This document shows, piece after piece, positions 16,034 through 23,120 of a DNA stretch of 45,373 nt. This DNA is from Virgisporangium aurantiacum (GTDB lineage: Bacteria; Actinomycetota; Actinomycetes; Mycobacteriales; Micromonosporaceae): NCBI RefSeq assembly GCF_016863635.1, contig NZ_BOPG01000001.1:1-45373 (forward strand). The letters run 5' to 3'. The notes beneath the pieces were generated by a model. It searched no databases, was not told where the DNA came from, and was given only the letters and a program-made list of their open reading frames with translations. A program made the position numbers and the translations under genes. Positions within the stretch are counted from its first letter, which is position 1, and every line of letters starts with the position of its first letter.

Positions 16034-17434
16034 TCACATCCTGTTGATCAGCGTGTCGAGCATCTCGTCGATGGTGGTGATCACCTTCGCCGCGGCCTGG
16101 TAGCCACGCTCGAACTGCACAAGGTTGGTCATCTCCTCGTCGATGTTCACGCCGGACTCGCCGGCCCGCTGGGCGTCGACGTCGCCGACGATGCCGGTCT
16201 GGATGTCCACCCGGCGGTTGGCCGCCTGGGTCTGCACGCCGAGGTCGACGACCAGCCGCTTGTAGCGCGCGTTCGGCCCGTTGGGATCCTTGGCCAGATC
16301 GGCCATCCGGTCGGCGTTCGTGCCGTCCTTCGCGCCGGGAGTCACGCCCAGGTCGGCCATTGCCAGATCCTTGGGGGCGGTGATGTCCATGCGGATGTTC
16401 GACGCGTCCACCGGGTCCGTCGAGCCCGATCCGAAGTACGTGCCGCCCGCGACGCCGGCGTCGGTCTGCCCCTTGGCGTGCGTGGCGTTCACCGTGGCGG
16501 CCAGGTCCTTCGCCACCTCGTCGAGCCCCTTGCTGTACGTGGGCAGCGTCGAGTTCAGCGACTCCAGGTTGGCGCCCAGCTTGCCGGACGAGGTGGTGAC
16601 CTTCGGGTTGGTCCCGTCGGCCCACCGCAGGTCGACCAGGGTGCCGGCCTTCGCGTCGTCCACGGTGTGTGCGCCCGACGGCGGCAGTATCTCGCGGGTC
16701 GTGCTGCCACCGACGAGCATCGAGCCGCCCACCATGATGTCGAGTGAGCCGTCGGGCCGGTTGAGCACCGTGCCGCCGGTCATCTCGACCAGTTTCATCG
16801 CCGCCATGTCGCGCCGGTCGGAGAGGTCGTTCGCGGGCTGGCCGAGGTTGCCGTTCATGACGATGGACTTGTTCAGGTCGGCCACCGTCCGGGCCGTCGC
16901 GTTGACCTCGGAGACCATCGACTCCAACTCGTTGTAGGTGGTGTCCCACACCGATTCGAGCTGGCCGGAGGTGTTCCGGAGGGTGTCGGCCACCAGCGTG
17001 CTGCGCACCACCAGCGCAGAGCGGACGGCCTCGTCCTCGGGCTTGTTCGCCACGTCGGCGAACGCGTTCCACATGTCGCCCAGTTGCGCCTGCAACGCGG
17101 TGTCGCCGGGCTCGGCGAACGCCGTCTCGATGCCGGCCAGCGTCCGCTGCGTGCCCTGCAGGTAAGCCTGCTGGCCGTGCTCGACCCGGCCGCGGCTCTC
17201 CAGGAACTGGTCCCGCAGCCGCTCGACGTTGTCGATGATCACACCGTCGCCGATCGCCCGGGCCTGCGAGTACATGCCGGGCACGGACGGGCCGCCGATC
17301 TCGGTCATGTTGACGCGCTGCCGGGTGTAGCCCTCGGTGTTGACGTTCGCGATGTTGTTCGCCGACACCTCCATCGCCCGCTGATTCGCGTGCAACGCGG
17401 TCAGCGAAGCGGAAATGCCTCGAAAGCTACTCAA
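16034..17434 (-). CDS. flgK: Hook-associated protein FlgK
   Basis: The 466-residue protein starts MSSFRGISASLTALHANQRAMEVSANNIANVNTEGYTRQRVNM, the flagellar rod/hook ANNIANVNT motif with the FlgK GYTRQRV variant. It ends VNIDEEMTNLVQFERGYQAAAKVITTIDEMLDTLINRM, the canonical C-terminal helix of the family. The middle shows NDLSDRRDMAAMKLVEMTGG, also typical. FlgK is the first hook-filament junction protein and a type III export substrate. It is about 80 residues shorter than the E. coli protein. It lies one base after flgN, whose product should be its chaperone. Confidence 0.95.
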   Translation of the reverse strand: MSSFRGISASLTALHANQRAMEVSANNIANVNTEGYTRQRVNMTEIGGPSVPGMYSQARAIGDGVIIDNVERLRDQFLESRGRVEHGQQAYLQGTQRTLAGIETAFAEPGDTALQAQLGDMWNAFADVANKPEDEAVRSALVVRSTLVADTLRNTSGQLESVWDTTYNELESMVSEVNATARTVADLNKSIVMNGNLGQPANDLSDRRDMAAMKLVEMTGGTVLNRPDGSLDIMVGGSMLVGGSTTREILPPSGAHTVDDAKAGTLVDLRWADGTNPKVTTSSGKLGANLESLNSTLPTYSKGLDEVAKDLAATVNATHAKGQTDAGVAGGTYFGSGSTDPVDASNIRMDITAPKDLAMADLGVTPGAKDGTNADRMADLAKDPNGPNARYKRLVVDLGVQTQAANRRVDIQTGIVGDVDAQRAGESGVNIDEEMTNLVQFERGYQAAAKVITTIDEMLDTLINRM

Positions 17435-17435
17435 T

Positions 17436-17918
17436 TCACACCGCCTGGTCCAGAATGCGGGTTCGAGGGGCCGCCGCGACCGTCTCGCCCCGCGGGTTGT
17501 AGGTCTCCACCGAGCCGACGAAGGCGAGCATCGTCTCCCGAACCGCGCGTTGGCCGGAGGTGAGCAGGTCGCGGTTGGTCTCGGCGATCGCGCTCACCTC
17601 GGCGGCGAGCGCGAGGAACGCCTTCCGGTGTTCGCGGAGCAGGTCGCCCCAGGGGGCGGGGGCGAGGTCGGCGATCTGGCCGAGGCTGGCGTCCGGGCCG
17701 AGCCCGAGCTGGGCACCGATGACCTCGACCTCCGCCGCGCGCACCACCTCGGTGCGGCGGATCTGGTCGAGCACGACTTCCACCTCGCGCGTCGCGTGAG
17801 CCAGCCACCGGCCGCGACCGCTCGCGAGGATGAGCTGCTCCTCCTCGAGCTTGAACAGGAGCAGCTCGAGCATTTCCCGTTCCCGCCACAGGATGCTCGA
17901 CAGGTCTGACAGGCCCAC
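17436..17918 (-). CDS. flgN: FlgN-like export chaperone for FlgK/FlgL
   Basis: The 160-residue protein is predicted largely helical: LSDLSSILWREREMLELLLFKLEEEQLIL at the start, the pattern of FlgN (W-x-E-x-x-x-L-x-x-L-L-x-K-x-E-x-E) that contacts substrate, and a second helix pair with AIAETNRDLL. FlgN proteins diverge strongly, so the call rests on this heptad pattern plus position directly upstream of flgK, its usual client. It is the first gene of the minus-strand operon flgN-flgK-flgL-fliW-csrA. The promoter must lie in 17919-18158, shared with the divergent fliA gene. Confidence 0.78.
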   Translation of the reverse strand: MGLSDLSSILWREREMLELLLFKLEEEQLILASGRGRWLAHATREVEVVLDQIRRTEVVRAAEVEVIGAQLGLGPDASLGQIADLAPAPWGDLLREHRKAFLALAAEVSAIAETNRDLLTSGQRAVRETMLAFVGSVETYNPRGETVAAAPRTRILDQAV

Positions 17919-18022
17919 CTGCTGCCCCTTCCGTCGGCGCCGCGCCTCAAGCGCTGGCGTTGCCTGGCAATTCGTCGGTCACCGGCGGCACCTGAGGTTT
18001 TCGGTGTCCGCCCCCGACGACG

Positions 18023-18040
18023 GCAACTCGACTGCAACTG
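18023..18040 (+). promoter_or_regulatory. TcrA-type direct-repeat box between flgN and fliA
   Basis: GCAACTC-GACT-GCAACTG: half-sites 11 bp apart, about 105 bases from the flgN start and 120 from the fliA start, in the 240-base divergent gap. It differs by one base from the box before the GH73 gene. It could activate fliA, the flgN operon or both. Confidence 0.65.
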
Positions 18041-18050
18041 ACAGTGACTT

Positions 18051-18064
18051 CTGGGTGCACCCAG
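18051..18064. promoter_or_regulatory. Perfect 14-bp palindrome upstream of fliA
   Basis: CTGGGTGCACCCAG is its own reverse complement and lies 10 bases downstream of the direct-repeat box. Each arm contains GCACCC, which resembles the box half-site in inverted orientation. It may be an operator for a dimeric regulator; function unknown. Confidence 0.45.
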
Positions 18065-18158
18065 AGCAACGCAGGCTCGTACCTGGCCAGCTGATCACGG
18101 ATCCGATTCCGACCTGCTGCCGCACCTGCACAGCCACATCGCCTGCGAAGAGGTCGCC

Positions 18159-19025
18159 GTGAGTCTTTCCACCGCACCCGCACCGACCGCCAACCCGTCG
18201 GTCGATGAGCTGGTCCGTAGCCACCTGCCGCTGGTCGGACACCTGGTCCGCGAGATGCTCAGCCGGCTGCCGTCGCACGTCAGCCGCGAAGACCTGGTCT
18301 CGGCCGGGATGGCCGCGCTGGCGGGCGCGGCGCAGAACTTCGACGCCGACCGCGGCATCCCGTTCGGCGGGTTCGCCACCACGCGCATCCGCGGCGCGCT
18401 GCTGGACGAGCTGCGCGGCCTCGACTGGGCCAGCCGCTCGGTGCGCAGCCGGGCCCGCCGGCTGGAGAACGCGCAGCAGCAGCTCACCGCCACGCTGGGC
18501 CGCACGCCCACGCCGGCCGAACTGGCCGAGGCGATGGGTGTCGCGATCGACGAGATCAAGGCCGTCGACGAGGACGTGCAGCGCGCGGTGGTCCTGAGCC
18601 TGCAGGGCTTCGCCGCCGGTACCGCCGAGGACCTGGTGCCCGAGCGCACCGCCGGTCCGGAGGACATGCTCGTGCACCGGGAGAAGGTCGGCTATCTGCA
18701 CACCGCGATCGCCGTGCTGCCGGACCGGCTGCGCCGCGTGGTGGAGGCGTACTTCTTCCAGGAGCTGCCGATGGCCGACATCGCGTCGGAGCTCGGCGTC
18801 ACCGAGTCCCGGGTGTCGCAGCTGCGCGCCGAGGCGCTGATCCTGCTCCGCGACGGGCTGAACGCGCACCTCGACCCCGACCTGGTGACCGAGCCGGACC
18901 GCCCGGGCGGCTGCGTCGCGCGCCGGCGCGAGGCCTACTACGCGCAGATCAGCGCGAACGGCGACCTGCGCAGCCGGCTTTCGTTCACCGACCACCACGG
19001 CCTTCCCCTGACCCGCACCGCGTAA
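18159..19025 (+). CDS. fliA: Flagellar sigma factor FliA (sigma-28/WhiG family)
   Basis: The 288-residue protein has region 2 (LVRSHLPLVGHLVREMLSRLP, REDLVSAGMAALAGAAQNFD, FGGFATTRIRGALLDELRGLDWASRSVR), region 3 (TPTPAELAEAMGVAIDEI) and region 4 (ELPMADIASELGVTESRVSQL). DELRGLDWASRSVR is the hallmark of the FliA/WhiG group and reads the GCCGAT-type -10 element. About 45 residues follow region 4 (from GLNAHL), which is longer than usual. GTG start with GAAGAGG 8 bases upstream. It should direct transcription of fliC and other late genes; candidate promoters are given separately. No flgM anti-sigma gene is in the window. A terminator follows. Confidence 0.94.
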   Translation: MSLSTAPAPTANPSVDELVRSHLPLVGHLVREMLSRLPSHVSREDLVSAGMAALAGAAQNFDADRGIPFGGFATTRIRGALLDELRGLDWASRSVRSRARRLENAQQQLTATLGRTPTPAELAEAMGVAIDEIKAVDEDVQRAVVLSLQGFAAGTAEDLVPERTAGPEDMLVHREKVGYLHTAIAVLPDRLRRVVEAYFFQELPMADIASELGVTESRVSQLRAEALILLRDGLNAHLDPDLVTEPDRPGGCVARRREAYYAQISANGDLRSRLSFTDHHGLPLTRTA

Positions 19026-19041
19026 CTCCGGTATGACCGAG

Positions 19042-19084
19042 GCCCTGCCGTTCCACGCATCCGGCGTGGTCGGCAGGGCTTTGT
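19042..19084 (+). terminator. Terminator after fliA
   Basis: GCCCTGCCG (19042-19050) pairs with CGGCAGGGC (19071-19079), with an inner CCACG/CGTGG stem, followed by TTTG. It separates fliA from fliC, so fliC needs its own promoter. Confidence 0.75.
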
Positions 19085-19097
19085 CGTTGTCTTTTAA

Positions 19098-19115
19098 CGG
19101 TTGCTGACCGGTTGC
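19098..19115 (-). promoter_or_regulatory. Perfect TcrA-type box upstream of fliC
   Basis: Read on the minus strand this is GCAACCG-GTCA-GCAACCG, an exact match to GCA(A/C)CCG-N4-GCA(A/C)CCG. It lies 135 bases before the fliC start and 45 bases upstream of a sigma-28-like -35. Its reversed orientation relative to the other boxes is notable. Confidence 0.75.
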
Positions 19116-19159
19116 GAACTGGTTTTCCCAATATTTTCCGGAAAAGTTCGCCGCGATTC

Positions 19160-19187
19160 CTCAGGACCGCAGCCGCACACCCGATGT
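19160..19187 (+). promoter_or_regulatory. Candidate FliA-dependent promoter of fliC
   Basis: CTCA at 19160-19163 and CCCGATGT at 19180-19187 are separated by 16 bases, resembling the sigma-28 pattern (-35 near CTCA/TAAA, -10 near GCCGATAA). The same CTC(A/G)-N16-NCCGAT spacing recurs before flgB and flhA. Predicted transcription would start near 19194, giving a leader of about 55 bases. Confidence 0.5.
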
Positions 19188-19206
19188 GACAGTCGACCGG
19201 CCCCAC

Positions 19207-19249
19207 GGATGGAGCCGGTGTAGAGGACCCCTCAAGGAAGAAGGACACC
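19207..19249 (+). promoter_or_regulatory. GGA-rich fliC leader, candidate CsrA target
   Basis: Five GGA triplets (19207, 19211, 19225, 19236, 19243) lie in the 43 bases before the fliC ATG. The last two, in AAGGAAGAAGGA, are the ribosome site itself. CsrA binds ANGGA-type sites, and csrA-fliW is present nearby. Confidence 0.5.
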
Positions 19250-20080
19250 ATGGCCCTCCGTATCAACCAGAACATCGCTGCTCAGAACGCCTACCGGAAC
19301 CTGTCCGTCAACGACGGCCAGATGTCCAAGTCGCTCGAGAAGCTGTCGTCGGGTTTCCGGATCAACCGGGCGGCCGACGACGCCGCGGGCCTCGCGATCA
19401 GCGAGGGTCTGCGGAGCCAGATCGGTGGTCTCAAGACGGCCACTCGCAACGCCCAGGACGGTGTGAGCGTTGTGCAGACCGCTGAAGGTGCCCTCACCGA
19501 GGTGCACAGCATTCTTCAGCGCGCTCGCGACCTGCAGGTGCAGGCCGCGAACGGCAGCAACAACCAGACCTCCCTGGACGGCATCAACGCCGAGCTCACG
19601 TCCCTCGCGGACGAGATCGAGGCGATCGGTGTCCGCACGGACTTCAACGGCGTCAAGCTGCTCGACGGCAACGCGAACCTGAAGTTCCAGGTGGGTGCGA
19701 ACGCGACCGACACGCTCGACGTGGACCTGAGCAGCGTCGACCTGGCCGCCGCCGCGAAGTCGCTGGACGACGCGGTGACCGGCAACACCCTCGCAAGCAC
19801 CACGCGGGGGACGGCGATCACGGATCTCGACACCCAGATCACGGCGATCTCTTCGGAGCGCTCGAAGATGGGTGCGTCGCAGAACCGGCTCGAGCACACG
19901 ATCAACTCTCTGTCGGTTGCGGTGGAGAACCTGAGCGCGTCCGAGAGCCGGATCCGTGACACCGACATGGCGCAGGAGATGGTCTCGTTCACCAAGAGCC
20001 AGATCCTGTCCCAGGCGGGTACCGCGATGCTGGCGCAGGCCAACCAGGCTCCGCAGGGTGTTCTGCAGCTGCTCCGCTAA
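19250..20080 (+). CDS. fliC: Flagellin FliC
   Basis: The 276-residue protein has the flagellin N-terminus (ALRINQNIAAQNAYRNL, LEKLSSGFRINRAADDAAGLAISE) and C-terminus (SASESRIRDTDMAQEMVSFTKSQIL, ANQAPQGVLQLLR), which build the D0-D1 core. The middle is only about 90 residues, so outer D2/D3 domains are essentially missing and the filament should be thin and smooth. It is exported by the type III system without a Sec signal. Regulation visible in sequence: its own terminator-bounded unit, a perfect direct-repeat box, a sigma-28-like promoter and a GGA-rich leader. A strong ribosome site (AAGGAAGAAGGA) precedes the ATG. Confidence 0.97.
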   Translation: MALRINQNIAAQNAYRNLSVNDGQMSKSLEKLSSGFRINRAADDAAGLAISEGLRSQIGGLKTATRNAQDGVSVVQTAEGALTEVHSILQRARDLQVQAANGSNNQTSLDGINAELTSLADEIEAIGVRTDFNGVKLLDGNANLKFQVGANATDTLDVDLSSVDLAAAAKSLDDAVTGNTLASTTRGTAITDLDTQITAISSERSKMGASQNRLEHTINSLSVAVENLSASESRIRDTDMAQEMVSFTKSQILSQAGTAMLAQANQAPQGVLQLLR

Positions 20081-20100
20081 TCCGAGCGGTAGCAACAACG

Positions 20101-20131
20101 GCCGCTCACGCACGCGGAGTGTGTGAGCGGC
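20101..20131 (+). terminator. Hairpin downstream of fliC
   Basis: GCCGCTCAC (20101-20109) and GTGAGCGGC (20123-20131) form a 9-bp perfect stem starting 20 bases after the fliC stop. No U-run follows, so it may stabilise the 3' end of the fliC mRNA rather than terminate it. Confidence 0.5.
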
Positions 20132-20190
20132 GAGCAGCCCACAACCGAATACACAACTGAATCGGTTCGGTGAGACGAACCCACAACCGA

Positions 20191-20231
20191 ACAGGCGGGC
20201 GGTCGGCGACATCGCCGGCCGCCTGTCTTTC
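20191..20231 (+). terminator. Terminator between fliC and fliD
   Basis: ACAGGCGG (20191-20198) pairs with CCGCCTGT (20219-20226), with an inner CGGCG/CGCCG stem, followed by CTTT. A 12-base direct repeat, CCCACAACCGAA, lies just upstream at 20138-20149 and 20180-20191. Confidence 0.6.
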
Positions 20232-20261
20232 GCTTCAGCTCTGTTCCCGGAGGAGCCACCG

Positions 20262-21722
20262 ATGACGTCAAGCATCGACGGACTGGTCAGCGGTCTCGAC
20301 ACGACCAACATGATCAAACAGCTCATGCAGGTCGAAGCCGTTCCACAGAACCAGCTCAAGACCAAGATCTCCGTACAGAACAAGGCCGTCACCGCGTACC
20401 AGGCCGTCAACACGAAACTCGCCGCGCTCGCCACCGCGGCCAAGGCGGTCAGCTCCGCCGAAACGTGGGGCGCGGCGAAAACCACCTCCTCCTCGGACGC
20501 CGCAATCGTCACCGCGAAGGCCGGCACCCCCACCGGCTCACTGAGCTTCACCGTCGACGCCGTCGCCGCGACCCACACCGAGACCTACACGGGCGGCTTC
20601 GTCAGCTCCGTCAGCGATCCGGTGATGTCGGGCGGTACCCTGCGCGTCCTGCTCAAGGGCAACGGCGGCGAGGTCGACATCAATCCGGCGGACGGGTCGC
20701 TGCAGTCGGTGGTGCAGGCGATCAACAACACCGCGAACGCCGCCTACAAGGCCGCGGCGGTGCAGGTCTCCCCCGGCAAGTACACGTTGCAGCTCACCGC
20801 GACCGAGCCCGGCGCGGAGGGCGCGCTCACCAAGGCGGCGGACGCCGCGGGCGGCGCCTACGCACCGTTCGGCCTCGACCTGCTCGGCGGCGCCCCGACC
20901 ACCACCACCAAGGGCACCGACGCGAAACTGACCGTCGGCGACCCCGGCACCGGGTTCACGGTCACCTCGGCCAGCAACACGTTCAACGACGTGCTGCCGG
21001 GCCTGTCGATCACCGTCACCAAGAAGCAGACCGACACCCCGGTGACCGTCGGCGTCGCGACCGACTCCGCCGCCGTGGCCGACAAGGTCGCCGCGATGGT
21101 CGAGGCCGCACAGGGCGCGTTGTCCGAGATCAGCACCGCGACCGCCACGAAGGGCGGCACCAACCCGGCCGCCGGCCCCCTGCCGGGCGACACCGCGCTG
21201 CGCCAGCTGAGCCAGGGCATCCTGAGCGCGGTGGCCGGCGGCGCCGGTAACCTCGGCAGCCTCTCCGCGGTCGGCATCAATCTCGACAAGACCGGAACGC
21301 TGAGCTTCGACCGCGACAAGTTCCTCACCGCGTACGAGGCCGACCCGGTGAAGACACAGGCCTACTTCGACAGTTACACCGAGGTTCCGCACGCGAAGGC
21401 GAACCCGGCCGCGTTCGATCCGGGCTGGGACACCGCCGACGGCCTCGCGCGCAAGCTGCAGACCCTCAGCGTCACGGCCACCGAGGGCGTCATCCGGCCC
21501 ACCGACCAGGACGGCACCGTCAAGCAGGGCACGCTCGCCGGCATCATCTCCCGCCGGAACGAGACCATCAAGGGCCTCAACGACCAGGTCGCCGCGTGGG
21601 ACACCCGCCTGGAACTGCGCAAGACCAACCTGGAGCGGCAGTTCTCCGGTCTCGAGGTCGCCCTGAGCAAGCTGCAGTCGCAGTCAAGTTGGCTCTCCGG
21701 CCAGCTGGCGAGCCTCGGCTGA
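20262..21722 (+). CDS. fliD: Filament cap protein FliD
   Basis: The 486-residue protein begins TSSIDGLVSGLDTTNMIKQLMQVEAVPQNQLK, the canonical FliD D0 start (SGLDT-x-x-x-I-x-x-LM-x-x-E-x-x-P), and ends with the long C-terminal coiled coil RRNETIKGLNDQVAAWDTRLELRKTNLERQFSGLEVALSKLQSQSSWL. FliD pentamers sit on the filament tip and fold incoming flagellin. It is a type III export substrate with no Sec signal. GGAGG lies about 7 bases before the ATG. It leads fliS and the fliT-like gene, the usual order fliD-fliS-fliT. Confidence 0.95.
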   Translation: MTSSIDGLVSGLDTTNMIKQLMQVEAVPQNQLKTKISVQNKAVTAYQAVNTKLAALATAAKAVSSAETWGAAKTTSSSDAAIVTAKAGTPTGSLSFTVDAVAATHTETYTGGFVSSVSDPVMSGGTLRVLLKGNGGEVDINPADGSLQSVVQAINNTANAAYKAAAVQVSPGKYTLQLTATEPGAEGALTKAADAAGGAYAPFGLDLLGGAPTTTTKGTDAKLTVGDPGTGFTVTSASNTFNDVLPGLSITVTKKQTDTPVTVGVATDSAAVADKVAAMVEAAQGALSEISTATATKGGTNPAAGPLPGDTALRQLSQGILSAVAGGAGNLGSLSAVGINLDKTGTLSFDRDKFLTAYEADPVKTQAYFDSYTEVPHAKANPAAFDPGWDTADGLARKLQTLSVTATEGVIRPTDQDGTVKQGTLAGIISRRNETIKGLNDQVAAWDTRLELRKTNLERQFSGLEVALSKLQSQSSWLSGQLASLG

Positions 21723-21765
21723 TCCCCAGATCCGCGAACACCCGACCAGCAAGGGACGATAATCC

Positions 21766-22170
21766 ATGACCGTTCCCAACCCGGCGATGCGCGAGCGCTA
21801 CCTCGCCGACACCATCGCCACCGCTCCGCCGGCCAAGCTGCTCGTCATGCTGTACGACCGGCTCGTCCTCGACCTCACCCGCGCCGAGGACGCTCTGCGG
21901 TCGGGCGACCGGACGGGCGCGTCGGGGCACCTCATCCACGCCCAGGACATCGTGCTGGAACTGCGCACGTCGCTGAAGCTGGACGAGTGGGAGGGCGCGA
22001 ACGGGCTGGCACAGATCTACACGTTCGTGCTCACCGAGCTCATCCACGCCAACATGAACGGGGACATCAAGCGGGTGTCCGACTGTCGCGGCCTGATCGA
22101 GCCGCTGCGCGAGAGTTGGCGCGAGGCCGCAATGTCGGTGATGGCACCGGTAGCGGCCGCGACGCCGTAG
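21766..22170 (+). CDS. fliS: Flagellin chaperone FliS
   Basis: The 134-residue protein has the FliS pattern: MRERYLADTIATAPPAKLLVMLYDRLVLDLTRAEDAL, where Y-L-x-x-x-I-x-x-A-x-P-x-K-L-L-x-M-L-Y-D is diagnostic. A second block, HLIHAQDIVLELRTSLKLDEWEG, follows. FliS binds the C-terminal helix of flagellin in the cytoplasm, prevents premature assembly and delivers it to FlhA. It lies 43 bases after fliD and 4 bases before the next gene, so the three are probably one transcript. Confidence 0.94.
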   Translation: MTVPNPAMRERYLADTIATAPPAKLLVMLYDRLVLDLTRAEDALRSGDRTGASGHLIHAQDIVLELRTSLKLDEWEGANGLAQIYTFVLTELIHANMNGDIKRVSDCRGLIEPLRESWREAAMSVMAPVAAATP

Positions 22171-22174
22171 CGCC

Positions 22175-22519
22175 ATGGCCCGCCCGGAGACCCCCCAACC
22201 CGAGAACTGGCGGTCCGCCTGGGTCGCGGCCCTGGACGCTCTGGACGCCGACGTGGTGCTGGTCGAGGAACTGCTCGCCGACGCGCAACGCGTCCGCGAT
22301 CTTCCGCTCAGCGACCCGTGGTCGCCACCGGCGGGCCTCGGGCCGCTGCCGCTCGACCTGCGCCCGCGCGCCGACGCGATCCTGGCCCGCCAGTTGCACG
22401 CGACCCGGCAACTCACCCTGGCGATCGCGGCCAACCGCAAGCAGGCCGCGTTCGCCGCCCGGGTGGAGGCCGGTGGTTACGGAAAAGCACCACCGTCCTA
22501 TGTAGACAGGGCGATGTAG
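22175..22519 (+). CDS. FliT-like small protein downstream of fliS
   Basis: The 114-residue protein has no motif I recognise with certainty. Its position after fliD-fliS, its size (FliT is about 100-120 residues) and its helical, acidic N-terminal half (WVAALDALDADVVLVEELLADAQRV) suggest a FliT-type chaperone for FliD. The Pro-rich loop (LSDPWSPPAGLGPLPLD) is unusual for FliT. The C-terminal helix carries QLHATRQLTLAIAANRKQ. It starts 4 bases after the fliS stop and is followed at once by a strong terminator, so it closes the fliD operon. Confidence 0.55.
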   Translation: MARPETPQPENWRSAWVAALDALDADVVLVEELLADAQRVRDLPLSDPWSPPAGLGPLPLDLRPRADAILARQLHATRQLTLAIAANRKQAAFAARVEAGGYGKAPPSYVDRAM

Positions 22520-22523
22520 AAGG

Positions 22524-22560
22524 AACGGCTCTCCGGCCCGAACCGGAGGGCCGTTTCTCT
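22524..22560 (+). terminator. Terminator closing the fliD-fliS-fliT-like operon
   Basis: AACGGCTCTCCGG (22524-22536) pairs with CCGGAGGGCCGTT (22543-22555) with one mismatch around a 6-base loop, followed by TCTCTTTG. It isolates the upstream genes from the flgB promoter. Confidence 0.85.
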
Positions 22561-22594
22561 TTGTACGGCAACGGAATTGGGTAAGCGATGGCTC

Positions 22595-22612
22595 GCAACC
22601 CTTTCGCAACCG
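22595..22612 (+). promoter_or_regulatory. TcrA-type box 1 upstream of flgB
   Basis: GCAACCC-TTTC-GCAACCG: 11-bp spaced half-sites with only one mismatch to the consensus. It lies 162 bases before the flgB start, directly after the fliD-operon terminator. Confidence 0.7.
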
Positions 22613-22659
22613 GACGGAACCGCCCGGGTGTCCGGTTCGGCGCAGGATACAACCGGTCC

Positions 22660-22677
22660 GCACCCGAATCGCACTCG
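22660..22677 (+). promoter_or_regulatory. TcrA-type box 2 upstream of flgB
   Basis: GCACCCG-AATC-GCACTCG: first half-site perfect, second with one mismatch. Its last four bases (CTCG) coincide with the candidate -35 element, the position expected for a class II activator. The centre is 65 bp, about six helical turns, from the centre of box 1. Confidence 0.65.
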
Positions 22678-22701
22678 GCGCGCCGGACGAAAATCCGATA
22701 G
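22674..22701 (+). promoter_or_regulatory. Candidate promoter of the flgB-flhB operon
   Basis: CTCG at 22674-22677 and TCCGATAG at 22694-22701 are 16 bases apart, the same architecture as at fliC and flhA. The -10 matches GCCGATAA at 6 of 8 positions. Transcription would start about 65 bases before the flgB GTG. Confidence 0.5.
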
Positions 22702-22773
22702 TGGTTGTGAAGAGCACGGATCGCTCGACACCGGCCACGGACTGGCATCCTCCTCGCGAGAAGGAGTTCGTCC

Positions 22774-23115
22774 GTGCTCGACGACATCACCTCCGTCACA
22801 GCGCACACGGCACTCGACGGCCTCGCCATGCGGCAGCGGGTCACCGCGGACAACATCGCGAACATCGAGACCCCGGGCTTCCTCGCCGGACGCGTCTCGT
22901 TCGAGGACAACCTGCGGAAGGCCGTCGCGGACGGCCGGCCCACCGAGACGAAGTTCCTCAACGAGCGCTCGATGGAGCCCACGCGGGTCAACGGCAACAA
23001 CGTCAACCTCGACCACGAGACGCTCACGCACATCGACACGAACCTGCGCTACCAACTGATGCTGCGCGTCCTCGACGGCAAGATCTCGACGCTGCGCACG
23101 GCGATGGGTGGCTGA
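22774..23115 (+). CDS. flgB: Flagellar proximal rod protein FlgB
   Basis: The 113-residue protein contains the rod-family motif VTADNIANIETPGFLAGRVSFEDNLRKA near its N-terminus and ends with the FlgB C-terminal helix YQLMLRVLDGKISTLRTAMGG. It forms the proximal rod and passes through the type III export gate. GTG start with AAGGAG 7 bases upstream. It is the first gene of the main operon, preceded by two direct-repeat boxes and a sigma-28-like promoter. The next gene, flgC, begins 5 bases after its stop. Confidence 0.94.
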   Translation: MLDDITSVTAHTALDGLAMRQRVTADNIANIETPGFLAGRVSFEDNLRKAVADGRPTETKFLNERSMEPTRVNGNNVNLDHETLTHIDTNLRYQLMLRVLDGKISTLRTAMGG

Positions 23116-23120
23116 GCATC

